Source: Kalmusia sp. IMI 367209 (taxonomy: Eukaryota; Ascomycota; Dothideomycetes; Pleosporales; Didymosphaeriaceae). From it: a DNA stretch of 64,000 bases. This document shows, one piece after another, positions 24,579 to 38,142 of this stretch; the stretch's first letter is position 1; the number at the start of each line of letters is the position of its first letter. Position numbers and translations under genes: made by a program. The notes below the pieces were generated by a model. That model did no database searches. It saw only the letters and a program-made list of their open reading frames with translations, and had not been told where the DNA came from. The DNA lies in contig JAPEUQ010000023.1 in the NCBI GenBank assembly GCA_027946365.1, positions 124,001 to 188,000 of the forward strand. The letters are read 5' to 3'.

Positions 24579-25079
24579 TCTTCGCCTACTGCTGCGGCTA
24601 TTAGAACAGGAGGCAACATAGGATTTTGCGGTTCAGGAGCGAGGCGTTGGGACAAGACAGGATGTTACGATTCACATGATGTAGACCAATGTTAACTATG
24701 ACGGTACATGACGGCACTGACCGGTGGTGATGAAGTCTGAGGGATGTCAACGTTGGTTCGGAGGTCCGCACAAGGAATATGCTGACTAAGGCAAGCCGAG
24801 GCGGCAACGCTGTACGAAGTAGCGACGCAGCTTCCTCATGCCACAACAAAGTCGGTCGTGCCTGCCCTCTAGCTGGCGACGACGATGCGGGACAAGTAGA
24901 TTATCATTCCCACGAGCTCCACGCTCCCGTTGAACCGCGTCGACGGTCCGCGTGGTCGGTCACATCGTTTGGCGCAAACAGCTCCAGGCTGTCCTCTACC
25001 GTGCCGACTGTACTGATATCCGCACTCAATAAATAAGCCAAGAGTTGGCGGACGGCGCCTCACTCTTTTCTGAACTGAT
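24579..25079. other. short intergenic region
   Basis: 3' flank of the dehydrogenase and promoter of the ZZ/EF-hand gene. No feature recognised. Confidence 0.6.
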
Positions 25080-28000
25080 ATGCCGAGCTCCACGCCCTCG
25101 TCCGTCTCCCGATACCGACCCGCAGTCCTCGTGCTGACCGGCGCTGCAGCCGCGTATACAGCATGGCTTCTCTACACCAGCTTCAGCAGCTCCCCAGCAG
25201 AGGGCCTTCACCGAAGCAACGCCGTCCGCAGGCCAAACCAGCGGGGACGTGGACGCGAGCATGCGCGCGAGGTCGCTCGCACCATTGCCCGCCTCCATGC
25301 TAACGAGATCCCGCTGGGCGATGTCGACTTCTTCGGAGACCCCATCGAGCTGGATACGCGGAATATTATATCAGCCTCTGCTCTGCGTGAGATTGCCCAT
25401 GAGCTCCAGTTTGATAACAATCCGGACTTGGTACAGACTCGGATCAGGCAGCTCTACAACACTTTCCTCGACCGGCTGCTCGCGTCTTACTTTCCAGATC
25501 GAGCCCTCACGCCAGCCGAGATTGATGCTGTCTCCATTGTGGTGAGCGTGGGCATGGAACTGTCAGGCGAGTCACCTCAAACCCCCAAGATACTTTACGC
25601 ATTTCCTAACATACGCAATTCTTCAGACCGGCTTATCGTGAACCAAGCGCTTAACCGGCACACAGTTCGATTACTGTCCCTCAACACCGATGCCCCTCTC
25701 CCCGTCGATGACCTCGAAAGCATACCTCCGACAGAGGCTGGCGATTGGGACGAGGAAACCGAGGGCGACGCGGGCGCTCAGACGCTCCAGCGGACACTTT
25801 ATCATATCGCCGAGGATCGTGCGAGGCAGGAGGGTGTCGTCCATCGCGGCATTACCTGCAATGTCTGCGATGTCAAGCCCATTCGTGGCATTCGATGGCA
25901 TTGCGCGAACTGCGCTGACTTCGATCTGTGCTCTGACTGCGAGGCGACCAACTCCCACACCAAAACCCACATATTCTACAAGATCCGCGTTCCGGCACCA
26001 AATTTGAGCATCTCGAAACAGGAACCGCTATATCCAGGCCGGCCGCACATGATGAATCCTTCGATCGACTCGAAACTCAAGAAACGTCTCATCTCCGAAA
26101 CGCGCATGGAGGCTGAGGAAATGGACGCACTGTGGGATCAATTTACATGTCTCGCGACCACATCGTGGACGACAGATCCCAATGGGCTTGGATGGGCACT
26201 CGATCGACGAGCTTTCAATCACGCTTTTGTACCACGCTATTCAACTTTCAAATCAGCGCCAAACCTCATCTACGATCGCGTGTTTGCCTACTTTGATACT
26301 GACCACAACACCTTAATCGGCTTCGAGGAATTCGTCAAAGGCATTGATGGCTTGCATGCGACGGATACGCATGTCAAGCTCAGGATCGTCTTCAACGGAT
26401 ATGATATTGACGGAGACGGCTACATATCGAGGAAGGATGTATTGAGGGTATTCAGGGCTCATTATGCCATTGAGAATGAAGCCACGAGGAACTATCTTGC
26501 CGAGTCGGCGGAAGAGATGTCTGTGCGCGGCGCTCTCGAGATAATACAGTCTGCTCAGCCTTTGGGATCTGCTTTTACCCAAAGCGCTATTGAACCAGAA
26601 GAGCCCAATTGGTTGCTAAGAGAAAAACCTTCTGCTGAACAAGTGAGTCTCGTTATCATCTATAGCAACCTCCGCTAACCGTGCATCAATCTTGTAGGTC
26701 GAAGCCGCGAAGATCCCGCCTATTATTGAAAATCAGTCAGATACGTTAGACAGAGCCTCAGTAATCACACGTACGCACCCCGATCAAAACGATGAAGACG
26801 GAACGACCTTGATTGCAGACGCTCTCAGAGACAGGTGGGCACGGAGACAATTTTATACCGATGAAGAGGAAGGCTTTACGCGCCCTGAAGGCGCAGACGA
26901 TGGACCATTCACGACCTCATTCGATGAACGCCCTGATGGGTACCAGGACGAGGATGCGGACGAAGATGCACCACCAACACCTGAGTTAGGGCGTCCGAGG
27001 TGGTCACGCTCTTCTTCTAGAGTACGCTTTCAGGATGATGTTGATGTGGAAACTCGTTCTAACGCTTCGACTTCTTCACGACCAATCGGTGAACGTTGGG
27101 GTGGTTACGAAATACCTGAGCCAGAGAAAGACCTTGGTAAGGAAGTACTTTACCAAATAACCCAACAAGCCTTCAACGAGCTCCTCGACCCCTTATTCAA
27201 AGCTGGAGAAGATGCTGCCATGGCTGCGTTCGCATCACGGGACGAACGACGTGCTCATGTTACTGAGATTGACAAAATCCTCAAAACGTTCAACGATCAA
27301 CAGGCTTTGCTCAAAAAGATCCTTGATATGGGCGTTTTCGCATACGCTAACTACGTTGTGAAGTCGTTCTGTGAGTCTAGCATCCTAAAGGTATTCCAGG
27401 GCAGGAAAAATGAAACTTTATCCCGGGAACACCTGACAGTAGCTGTTAAGAGCTACTTTGAAACGGCAGAGACTGGGATTTTACCACTTGCAGCGCTTTC
27501 GGATGATGACTGGCAGCCTGACGAGGGGAAGCTGTGGATAATGATGCTGTACAGAGCTCAACTACGGTCTGAACTCTTGCATGCGGTAGATACGTTGGCT
27601 ACAAGGAATGGTTGGGTGACTGCGGCGACCATCGCGCCACCATCACCAACAGGACCGCTCACACCCACAGCTGAACAGAGCTACAATGAGAATCCTATGA
27701 TCGAGCGTGATCCAACCCTCCCACAATTTCGTCCGAATTCACTAAGTGATTTGGCACCGATGCAACCAGCTAGCCCAGCCTCTGACACGTCAGCTGAAGA
27801 AAAGGAAGATCCAAACGACCGCCTATTTGGTAAGTCCCTCCAGATGTTGCAGAAGACATGCATACTGATCGCGCATTTATAGGCCCATTTTTTGTAGTGC
27901 CAGATACAGCTGAAGCCGGCAACTCAAGCGCCGATGATGTTAAGCTGGCTGTCGAAGTAGGGACTTCGCCACTCAATCTGAAAGACCTAGGGATTACACT

Positions 28001-28424
28001 CAGCCGCCCCTTCCCAATGACCGAACCGACCTCGCAACCCATCATGCACATTCTCTCCATCAATTCCACAACCTACACTCTCCACGATGAAACTCGCCTC
28101 CTCAACCACCACCCATCCTTCAATGCCTCGGCCCCACAGCACGACGAAACCTTCCACGAAGTAAGCCCCCTTTTCCCGATGTTCCCTTATCAACGTAGTG
28201 CTCCTTCTCACACGACTCTACTTTTGCAGGCTCTCATATACCACGCTTATGAGGTGGCGGACTCGCATTTGCGACCTGTAGCACTAGCCCGGCTCGAGGC
28301 TGTGCAGCGCGAAATCAACGAGAGAAGGGGGAGCGGGCTAGTGAGCTTCGAAGAATTTGAGAGGGCGGCGAGGGAGGGCAAGATGAGGTTTTTGGAGGCA
28401 TGGATGGATTGGGTTAGTTTCTAG
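25080..28424 (+). CDS. membrane-anchored ZZ zinc-finger and EF-hand protein
   Basis: Five exons (25080-25566, 25627-26642, 26698-27829, 27883-28160, 28230-28424) give 1035 residues. An N-terminal hydrophobic anchor (VLVLTGAAAAYTAWLLYTSF) comes right after a short basic start. In the middle, a ZZ-type zinc finger is seen as CNVCDVKPIRGIRWHCANC followed by CSDCEATNSHTKTH. Next come two EF-hand loops, DTDHNTLIGFEEF and DIDGDGYISRKDV. The C-terminal half has an acidic, disordered stretch and a helical region with no recognised domain. The combination points to a calcium-responsive membrane adaptor, possibly mitochondrial or ER; this is inference. The first intron appears to be GC-AG and in frame. 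Confidence 0.88.
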
Positions 28425-29038
28425 GGGGCAATCGTAGCGTGGTGTTGAGCGAAATCAAGGATGTGGTATCATCATAGAGGTTACAAAGACTAGACTACAG
28501 GGAAGTAGGCTATATAGGTGCTCGTTTAGTGATGGTATGAGATAGAGTGGTCGACTGATACGATACCACAATACCATCTTCTTGATACACCTGAAAAGTA
28601 GCACCAGGGCGTTCTTGATCTGTACGCTCACCTCTGAACGCGAACGTGGCACAATAGACAACGCAGTCACGGCGTGAAAGTACGGTTAGAACCAAGCCTT
28701 GTGCGCGCTATGTATACTAAAATTATGAATTTCCAAGCTTCTTTCATAGTATTGCATGCTGGTGTGATACGATAAACCAGCTCATTCTACCTTTTGCACC
28801 GCTACATGATTGTCGCATATCAAAATTGCCAGCGGGTGAAGGAAGAAACGAGCGGGCACCACCATTTGGCTCACCCCAGGAAACACAGTACGCAAATCGA
28901 TCGCGCGAATAGTCACACAGCAACCATCTTTTATGCTTCTAAACTTTACTTTTATACATCAGATTCCAAAGCAAAACAGCGTACATCGACTCGCAAGTAT
29001 ACTCCAGAACGATTCGTCGCCACGCAAGCGGCGCAACA
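28425..29038. other. convergent intergenic region
   Basis: Between the stop codons of the ZZ/EF-hand gene (+) and the WDR6-like gene (-). AT-rich, with no recognisable gene. Confidence 0.6.
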
Positions 29039-32000
29039 CTACGTACCAACCCACTCCACCCTGATGACCTCCATACCCACGCCACAGATCAAGACCCGGG
29101 ATGCGATCTCGTCAGCATGTCCTACCCCATCTAAGAGAGCCATGCTCGACACGTCGGCAACGCTCGTCTTGACCCTCCCCACGCGTCTTATTCGCAGCGC
29201 ATCTCCGCTTTCTCCCGCTCCATCTGTGCCCTCCGTCAAGATGACTTCCCACAGCCGCACCCACTGGTCGTTTCCGGACGTTAAGACGAAGATTCGTGAT
29301 TCGTGCGGGAGGACGGCGCAAGCCGTTACTGCTGAGGCGTGTGTCCGCGTCGCGATGATAGGCGGGTGCGCATATCTTGTCTTATTATCTTGAGTGGGTG
29401 GGGAAGTCAGGAGGAAGGAGAGGGTGGCGTCATCGCCGCCGGAGATGATGAGCGTGCTGCCGTTGGCGAGGGCGTATGTTGTTAGCGTTTTGGATGTCGA
29501 TTGGTGAATGCGGGTAGGGCTATGCCAGGTCAGAGTTGGCTGTGTCGACGGAGAGGATGGGTCGCGAGCTAGAGCTTCGGGGCAACGGAGGCCTGAGAGG
29601 GGCCAGAGGACGGCGTGGCCGTCTGTGCCGGCTGTGAGGATGGTGTGCGTGGAGAGAAAGACACATTGCGTAAGGCAGGAGGTGAAGTATATGCCTGTGG
29701 CGAGGGTGTGCCATTTTCTGGCGGCTGTGTCATAGTTGTAGACCTGTTTCACTTTCAGTGGCCTGCCAATGAGGTGATGAGTGGAGGGGTGTAGTATGTG
29801 TACCTTTATATGCGAGTTTGAAAATACCAGACTAATGATGAACCCGTCGTCTCGGTTGAGAGCGTCAAATGCCATGATACGCAGATCCGAGTGCTCGCTT
29901 TCCGGCGCGCAGACTGCTTCGCAAGTCACGCCGATGCCACCCAGTTCTGCGGGTAGAAGGCGCACTCTCCAGATGTAAAATTCTTCGCAGCCGCCGCTGC
30001 TGAAGAGATACGTGCCATCAGCAGACCACTGAAGATGCTGAATGCCGGTTGTGTGCTTGCGTAAAGTGCGCCGGCAGATGAGGTGGTTATCTTCGTATTC
30101 GAAGATCTTGATGTCGGTGTCCTCGGCACCGGTAGCGATGAGTTGACGGTTATTTTTGTTGCTTTCAAATGTGTTGGAGACGGTGACGGCTTTAATCTCT
30201 CTACCGTGGCCGCCCGAACGTATTACTTGATGGTTGGGGCCGTTTTGGCTACGAATGTGCATGCTTGAGGCTCGGGTCCATATGAGAGTGCCACCACCTT
30301 GAAATACTGACCGCGGTTGGAAAGCCCAACTTCGATGTGCGCCTCCTGTTTCTACGTTCATGATCTCCTGTTCGGTAGCGGTGTTGTACGAGACGAACTT
30401 CTTGCTGGAGAAGCCGTAGACGTGCAGCTGGTCTTGGTGGAGATATAGGCCTTCGATATTGGGACCGATGGGTAGTGTGAGATTGTGCACCAAATAGACA
30501 GAATTTGTAGCTAGATTAATGAAGTGAATAGCTAGACAGCCGTCTCGACCAGTGGAGGCCAGATGTCCAGACGACGAATGAGGGCTATCGCATATCCAGA
30601 ACATGGCAGTGACGGCTTCTTTTCCATGGACAGCCTCGATGATTCTGATTAGCTCAGCTGGAGCTCCATCCGTATCGTTGACTCCTCGTGCTGAGATGCG
30701 ATAAATTGCGACTGACCCTCGACGAAAACCAAGAAACACGAATTGGCCACACAAAGCCGTGTTCGCGTACACCACGCTAGTGATGGCAAGACCAGTGAGC
30801 TGATCAGAGATCGGAACGTCGATCGTCCAGGACAGTGCTGGACCATTTGTAGCGGATAGATCTATATGAAGCAGTTGAGCGGCTTTCTGTCCGACTAAAG
30901 TTATCAGTAAGATAACTTGCTTCGAATGTATAGAGCTTTTGAGTGGTATTATAAAGATATCTCCGATCTTGCCTTTAACCGTGTGTAGCTTCGTCAAGTT
31001 AAGCGTGTTGCTGGCGTAGGCGTATAAACTTCCTTTCGAACCAGCGATAAAAGCTACATGAAGTGACTCTTCCCCTGCACACACAGAGTAACCAGCCAAG
31101 TCATCTAGCTGGGTGACAAGTTTCGAGTCAGAAATGCTCCCATCCTTTTTCGAGGACCAATTCGTAAGGTAGATTTTGCCGGAGTCGGTTGTTAAAATGA
31201 AAGATGACTTATCCAAAAAAGCATAACTTCTGAATATATCTGTCCGTTTGGAAGATCTGTGCATCGCGTCACGTTCAGACGATGGAGCATCGCCAGAAGC
31301 TAGCGTAGATGCTACAATTGCTTCCACGGTGTATTGAAGTTGATCGTTGGCTGAATTGGTTTGTCTTGAGAGTGTGGAAGGCGCGAGAGGAAATTGCGTG
31401 ATCTTACTATCAGCCCCACCAAGTGTGACTTCCTGAGAGTTGGACAGTGCAGTAGGAATTGACATTGACCATATATTCTTCCCACTGTGATACGCTGCAG
31501 TGTCCACCAGCCGAAGCTGCCAGGGCGGTATATCTGACTTGACTGGTGTTTCGTGACCTTTCGTCAAGAGCTGCCAGGTACGCGACGTAGCGTCTTCTCC
31601 AGAGGAGACAAGAAAAATGCCGTTGGGTGACGCGTAGTCTTCGAGAAAATCTACTCTCCAAACACGCGAGGTATGACCCCAACCTATGGCAACGCTATCA
31701 ACACTTGAGGCGTCAGTGTCAAAAGAAGCACTGCAGAAACCAGTATGTCTTGTTCTTTGCAACTCAAGGTCTTCGTGGTGCGATGTGTCCTCTTCGTTAG
31801 CGAAGATAGTAGACACATCCCAAATACGAATGGTACGGTCGTCACTACAGCTTGCGAGCAATCGTTGCAAGCCTTGATTGCGGATATTCTGCGCCTCGGA
31901 TATCTGGACCCCAAATATTGACCCTTCATGCCCTAGGAAAATGCGATGGACGCGAGATCTGGTATGCGCATCGCGCGATTGGTCCCATGACCAGTAGAGG

Positions 32001-32623
32001 ATCTCACCAAAAGCGGTGCCTGCAGCCACAAGTATCCGGTCTGATGATTCCCATAGTAGATGTGCAGAGTAGAGGATTGATCGAGAGCTTGAAGTGAGCT
32101 CGTTGATTGAAATAGAATGGGAATTATTTGTGACATGTTGGGGTCCATGATGTACGATTATCTCCAAGAGTGCGTTGTGTGCAGTTACCGCTGCATATCG
32201 AGTCGGGAGGTCTTGCTCATATCCGAGAGGTGCAGGACGGAGGTCTAAAATCCAATCTGGCGCTTTTGTGACCTTTGAAAGTCGTGATGGGTCTATGGTA
32301 AGGCAACGATCGTGGTCATAGAGCAAATGGATTCTGAGGCTACGGACAAGGAGTCCTCCCCAGACGATTAGATTCACATGATGAGTCGATTCTGAAGGGA
32401 TTGATATGCCATGAATAGCCTGAGCGTCAAAAACTCGTTCCGAGCGAAGGAATTCGCTGTCTTGGCGTTTGTAAAAGCGCAAGAACGGCCCCTCAGCGAC
32501 GACAAGCAGCTGTCCGCATGAGGCTGAAGCCGTTACTGGAACGCGAGTACATTCATGCTGAGTCCATTAGCAGGATGCAGCAATCGGCAACTTGGAGGAA
32601 CTGACATGAAGCTCCGGTGACAT
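29039..32623 (-). CDS. RTT10: WDR6/Rtt10-type WD40 protein
   Basis: The family partners the tRNA 2'-O-methyltransferase Trm7 (FTSJ1) for modification of anticodon-loop position 34, and is also linked to endosomal recycling in yeast. The first exon encodes only MSPELH (32623-32606) and is spliced through GTCAGT...ACTCAG to one long exon (32557-29039), giving 1178 residues. Many WD units are seen across the length, for example SCSDDRTIRIWDV, SSGEDATSRTWQL, TGAEDTDIKIFEY, TAGTDGHAVLWPL and TSGNDQWVRLWEV. The early block HVNLIVWGGLLVRSL and the large size fit the WDR6 family rather than a generic WD40 protein. The tiny first exon is inferred from the splice sites and frame and is less certain than the rest. 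Confidence 0.9.
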
Positions 32624-32824
32624 TGGAGAAATAGCTGGAAGGCGCTGGCGACATCCAGATGAATTTTGGTGTTGAGTAAGCGCGATGGCGGGGCAAGGCG
32701 GGGTCCGCGTCCACCACGTTGAAAAATTTATGTACTCAACTGTAGCACCTCGCGCCGTCACCTACGGCGAAACCACCCAGGACTTACTCTCAATCGACTC
32801 TCATATACTCAAACAGCTACCATC
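32624..32824. promoter_or_regulatory. 201-bp bidirectional promoter
   Basis: Separates the ATG codons of the WDR6-like (-) and PBDC1-like (+) genes. Both are housekeeping-type genes; no motif was assigned. Confidence 0.6.
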
Positions 32825-33381
32825 ATGTCTCTCGGAACGCAAGGACCTATCCCCGAGGGGGCACAGGACAACAACCCCGACGTGCGCGACACCTCTATGA
32901 CCTCATCAGACATGTCTAACAACAGTGCAGGTCGAAGCGCAATGGGCGGTGCAAGCAGGAAAGCACATGGAGACGTACTGGAACATCCTTGAGAAGGTCA
33001 AGGGCTCCAACTTGCGCCTCACCAAGCTCGACGACGATATCTATGCGCATTTCAAGAAGGACTTTCCCGACGTCGACGTGGGTGGCAAGCTCGACCAAGA
33101 AGCTATGAAGAGCAAGGAGGGAAAGGAGCGATGGCGCAAGTTCATCGGCGAGTATGAGAAGAAGGTGGACGACTTCAACTTCGGCACCATGCTGCGCGAC
33201 TCGCCCAAAGCCGAGTACGGCCCCGACACGACCATGATGTCGGTGCGCATGCAGTTTTACGCGATCGAGATTGCTCGGTGAGCATATGGTGTCCACACGG
33301 GATATTTGCCCAGAGGCTGACTGGTGTAGGAACCGTGAAGGCCACAATGACTGGATCTACGAGCAGGCGCACGCCACCTGA
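32825..33381 (+). CDS. PBDC1: PBDC1 family protein
   Basis: Three exons (32825-32881, 32931-33277, 33330-33381) give 151 residues. The family (human PBDC1, yeast YPL225W) is a small conserved cytosolic protein that has been linked to chaperone action in eEF1A biogenesis. Diagnostic blocks are LTKLDDDIYAHFKKDFP, KERWRKFIGEYEKKVDDFNF and the junction MQFYAIEIARNREGHND, which spans the last intron and fixes it. The first intron has a GTGCGC donor and a TCTAAC branch site. Confidence 0.93.
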
Positions 33382-33821
33382 GCACCGGCCCTGCGGCATA
33401 CGGGCTTACACGGGGCATCCTCTGCGATAATACATGACCAAACTTTGGTATTAGGGAACTGGCGCACAATTCATGGCGCATACGGTGGTGGCTCGATAGA
33501 CCTTTGAGATTGTCATTTGTTTCTTGGCGAGCTCTTCTTTCGATACCCAAAATTCGACCGTGTCGGACGAATGCCTAGATCTGTACATATTGAGGTTTGT
33601 TCTAGTGAATATCTCAGCCACGGTGGTTGAGAACAATATTAAGGGCGAAACAAAGCATACCAAAACATGCAACTGGTCGCGTGGTATGAATGAGCTAGTC
33701 CGCATTTGGAAATCTCTCGACTTGCACTCCAGCTTTTTGATGTTTTCAATCTCTCAAACACTGCAGTCCACGTTCATTGTTTCCGTGTCGTCCCGCAAAT
33801 CTACATCGTGCAGCTGGCCCT
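33382..33821. other. intergenic: PBDC1 3' flank and STE6 promoter
   Basis: No gene seen. The open frame starting near 33524 has no features. Confidence 0.6.
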
Positions 33822-36800
33822 ATGGCGACCTTCCCAGCTTCGAACAGCACCGACGAGCCAGATAAGCAAGATGAGCAAGATGCAGAAGAGCAGAAATACA
33901 TACATGATATGGGCTGGAAGGCTCTATTCAGCTTCACGACTCGGAAACACCTCCCGGTTCTTGCCCTCGCTGTTGCATCCGCCACTCTTGCCGCTCTGAC
34001 TCTCCCCGCGCTGGCAGTCATGTACGGTCTGATTTTCCGAGAGTTCGCCAACTTTGGTGCAGGCAGCATATCCAGCTCGAAGTTTCTACGGGAGATATCG
34101 AAATATTGCATATATGTGACAGCATTCGGCGGGCTCAGCTGGCTCGGCAATAGCCTATACTTTGTCGCTTTCCTCACTTTCGGTGAGCTGCAGGCCCGCA
34201 GCGCAAGAGGCAAAATCTTTGGCGCTTTGTTGAAGAAGGATATGGCATGGTACGATACTAGAGATACTGGCATGTCAGCCTTCTTGCCAGCTATGCAAAC
34301 GTAAGAGGTCCTGATAATTTAGCAATGTGTTACATATTGATTGACACGGTGCAGGCAAATTCACGATCTCCAAATTGCGGTTTCGCAACCTGCCGGGATA
34401 GCTGTCCAGTGCTTGGTTTCAAGTCTCGGAGCTCTAGTCATTGCCTTCTACTCCTCGTGGAGCCTTACCCTCGTTGTTGTCTGTTCCGTTCCGATCATGT
34501 ACCTCATGATGGCTTATTTGTCTAAGCTACTGGCGGGACGCGCGCACGAGCAAAGCGACGTACTGCGTCACGCTTTGGGATACCTCACAAATGCTATTCG
34601 CAGCATCGAATCCGTCAAGTGCTACAATGGTGAACGATACGAACTTCAAAGATACGGAAAAGTAATTGCGTCAGCAGGGAGCCTATATAACAAGCAAGCT
34701 AACTTCCGAGCTCTACAGTTGGGAGCGATGCAATTCCTCACACTCAGTATCTTCGTCCAAGGCTTTTGGTATGGAAGCCACCAGGTTATTGAAGGACAGA
34801 GGAATCCTGGACAGGTTATCACTACATTCTGGGCAGCAATGATGGCGGTCCAAGGTGTGACTGAATTTCTGCCTCAGTACATCGTTTTGCAGAAGGGCAG
34901 AGTGGCTGGTGCAAGGCTTCGAGTGCTGGTGGCGCAGATATCTGGAGCCAGTACTATGGTAGAAACGGTTGGACGACAAAAGCCAGACCTCTGCAAAGGA
35001 AACATTGAGTTCCGTAGCGTAAGTCGTGCTTTATCTTGGGTGAAATCAACTAATCGAATAGGTTTCATTTGCATATCCATCACGCGTAGATCAGATCGCA
35101 TTGCGAGGTGTTTCCATATCATTCCCAGCAGGGGAGACCACTTTCGTGATCGGACGAAGCGGATCAGGCAAGAGTACCTTGGGTCAGCTCCTCGTTCGAT
35201 TTTATGAGCCTGCATCAGGGCAGATTCGGCTTGACGGCAACTCTATTCAAAACTTGGACGTCAATTGGCTTCGTAGACAAGTGACACTCGTTGAACAACA
35301 CAGCGTGCTGTTCAATGACTCTATACGACACAACATTTCCCTTGGTAAAGGAGGTCAAGAAGCAAGCCGTACGGAAATCCTGAACGCCATATCGTTCGCT
35401 ATGTTAGAGCAGCTGATACAGGATCTCCCAGATGGTCTCGATACTGGATTAATGACGCAAGGAAATAGCCTGAGTGGTGGACAAAGGCAAAGAATGGCGC
35501 TTGCACGTGCACGTCTACGTGACACACCCGTTTTGATCCTCGACGAATCTACGAGCGCACTTGACTACTTTACGAGATCTTCTATTATAGGAGCAATTCG
35601 TTCATGGAGGCGAGGAAAAACAACTATCATCATCACGCACGACATTGCTCAGATCCTCCCAGATGATTTTGTGTACATTATGGACAAAGCTGAAGTGGTA
35701 CAACAAGGGACGCGCAGAATGATGGAAGCAAAGCCAGAATCTGCGTTCAGAACCTTCCTCAACCGACCTGAACATAATGAGCAGAACCGAATTGACGTAG
35801 AAGATTCGCAGGATGACACGGGAGAGATTTTCACGCTCCATACTGACGCACAGGGCTCGTCTAAGTCAGCCTCTCGCCCAACCTCCGCCGTATTCAGGCA
35901 GTCAATTTTTGTACCTTTGTTGAGCCCTAATACGCCTGATATGTTCTCTATAAACAGGAAAGTCTCTTGGGATCCCTCTGCTAGCAAGTTTTCACCAGGT
36001 CTTTCCTCCGGATGCGACGAGCATAAAGATCAGCTACCAGAAAAAGCACCACGCCCGCCATCAGCGACGTCTCAAGGAGCCATCAAGCTAGCAAGACAAG
36101 TCTCCAAACCACAACCTATATCAATCCCGTCTACAAGATTCCGCAGCAATCCAGAAGCAGTTGAAGCTACGCCTTCTTTCGAGAAAACTTCCCACCATAC
36201 AAAAATGACAACACGCAAGAGCCGTCATACTTATGAGCATAAGACTACCGATCCCGTCGAGGCGCTCAGTATCACTAATGTGCTATGTTCGGTATGGCCC
36301 TCGGTTGACTGGTCTACCAGGATTGCTTTGATTCTAGGACTGCTGTGTTCTCTGATTCACTCAGTGGCTACTCCTGTCTTCGGCTACATTCTAGCCCAGC
36401 TGATGTCAACGTTCTACACGCCTCAAAATCAGAGGCAACAGGCTCAAACGTATTCTCTATCTATACTGGCTGTCGCTATTACCGATGGCCTAGCAAGCTA
36501 TGGATACAATGTCTTATTTGAGTTAACTGCTCAAAAGTGGGCCAATGCCCTAAAGTCCGAAAGCTTAAAACGAATTTTCCTCCAGCCCCGAGAGTTTTTC
36601 GATCGAGAAGAGAACAGTGTTTCGAGACTAGCTGAATGCTTGGATCATTTTGCTGAAGAGGCTCGGAATCTTCCAGGGCGTTTCTTCTGTATCTTGATCA
36701 TCATGATCTTCACTGTCGTTATCGCACTGGTCTGGGCTCTAGTGATCTGTTGGAAGCTGAGTCTCGTCGCCCTTGCTTGCCTTGCGGTCATGTTCTCCAT

Positions 36801-38142
36801 CACCAGAGTATTTCACGCGATCAGCACTCGTTGGGAAAAATTTAGTAACGATGCAGATGAGCGAGTAGGTCAAGTCTTGCATGAGACCTTTGTCAACATC
36901 CGGACGGTGCGATGCCTGGTACTCGAGGACGTATTTCGAAAGAAGTACGGGGAAGCTACCACCTATGCGCTCAGCATTGGAACAAAGCGAGCAATATATA
37001 CAGGATCTATATTTGGGCTAAATTACGCTAGCTCGGCCTTTGTGACAGCGTTGCTGCTTTGGTGGGGAGCATATCTCGTATCCAAGGGCGAGTTCACACC
37101 GACCGATATCATCACAACCTTTAATGTCCTCATGCTGAGCGTCGCTCATGCCAACCATATCGGCATCTACATACCACAAATAAACGTGTCCAAGGATGCT
37201 GCTTCACGACTCATGCGTCTTGCGCGACTCCCGCAGGGCTCCCACGAGTTGACTGGTACGGAGCAACTCTTCAGTGCTGGCGACATCGCACTGGAGAACG
37301 TCAATTTCACTTACCCAACACGGAAAGATCATCAGGTGTTGCATAATGTCACTTTCGATGTTCCCAAGGGGAGCTGCACGGCAATAGTAGGCACCTCAGG
37401 ATCCGGCAAATCCACCATCGCAGCACTCCTTCTGAAGCTGTACCAAACGGGCACGAAATCATCACAATTTAACCCCGACATCTCAATCTCAAAACACGAC
37501 ATCAAAAACATTCACACATTCACTCTTCGCTCACGCATAGCCATTGTGTCTCAGACGCCCGTCCTCTTCACCGGTACCATTGCAGAGAATATAATATATG
37601 GTCTCGACCCTTCGAGCTCTCTCACATCGGACGATAACATCCGCGCTGCCGCATTCGCAGCCGGCTGCGACGACTTCATCGACTCCCTTCCTCAAGGGTA
37701 CCGCACCGTCGTCGGCGACGGGGGTGCCAGCCTCTCCGGCGGCCAAGCGCAACGTGTCGCCATCGCACGCGCTCTCGTCCGCTCCCCAGACGTTCTCATC
37801 CTTGACGAAGCAACTTCCGCACTAGACGTCGAATCTGCGGGTATCATCCGCGAAACCATTCGGCGCCTCGTCCGCGAATCGAAAGAACCCATTCAATCTT
37901 TCTTTCAGCCTACTACGTCACGGAAGTTCCAAGGCGTAAATGGGGCGAGGTTAAGCCAGGCGATGCAAAGGAAAAATATGACGGTGATTATTATCACGCA
38001 TGCTAGAGAGATGATGGCGATTGCAGAGCGGGTTGTTATGTTGGAGAAGGGAAAGGTTGTGGAAGAGGGAAGTTTTGATGAGTTGGAGAGGAGAAGAGGG
38101 CCTTTTGCGAGGTTGTTGAGTGGGGAGGGTGGGGATGTCTGA
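33822..38142 (+). CDS. STE6: full-length ABCB transporter, STE6/a-factor exporter type
   Basis: Three exons (33822-34300, 34355-35018, 35062-38142) give 1407 residues in the order TMD1-NBD1-linker-TMD2-NBD2. NBD1 has Walker A GRSGSGKST (about 411), signature LSGGQRQRMALARA and Walker B VLILDESTSALD. NBD2 has GTSGSGKST (about 1157), LSGGQAQRVAIARA and VLILDEATSALD. The H-loop histidines are in ITHD and ITHA. A linker of over 150 residues between the halves is acidic and Ser/Thr-rich. Yeast Ste6 exports the farnesylated a-factor pheromone. The order and spacing of the halves fit that clade, but a multidrug-type ABCB pump cannot be excluded by eye. The second exon junction (YPSR after GNIEFRS) is fixed by the conserved A-loop. 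Confidence 0.88.
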
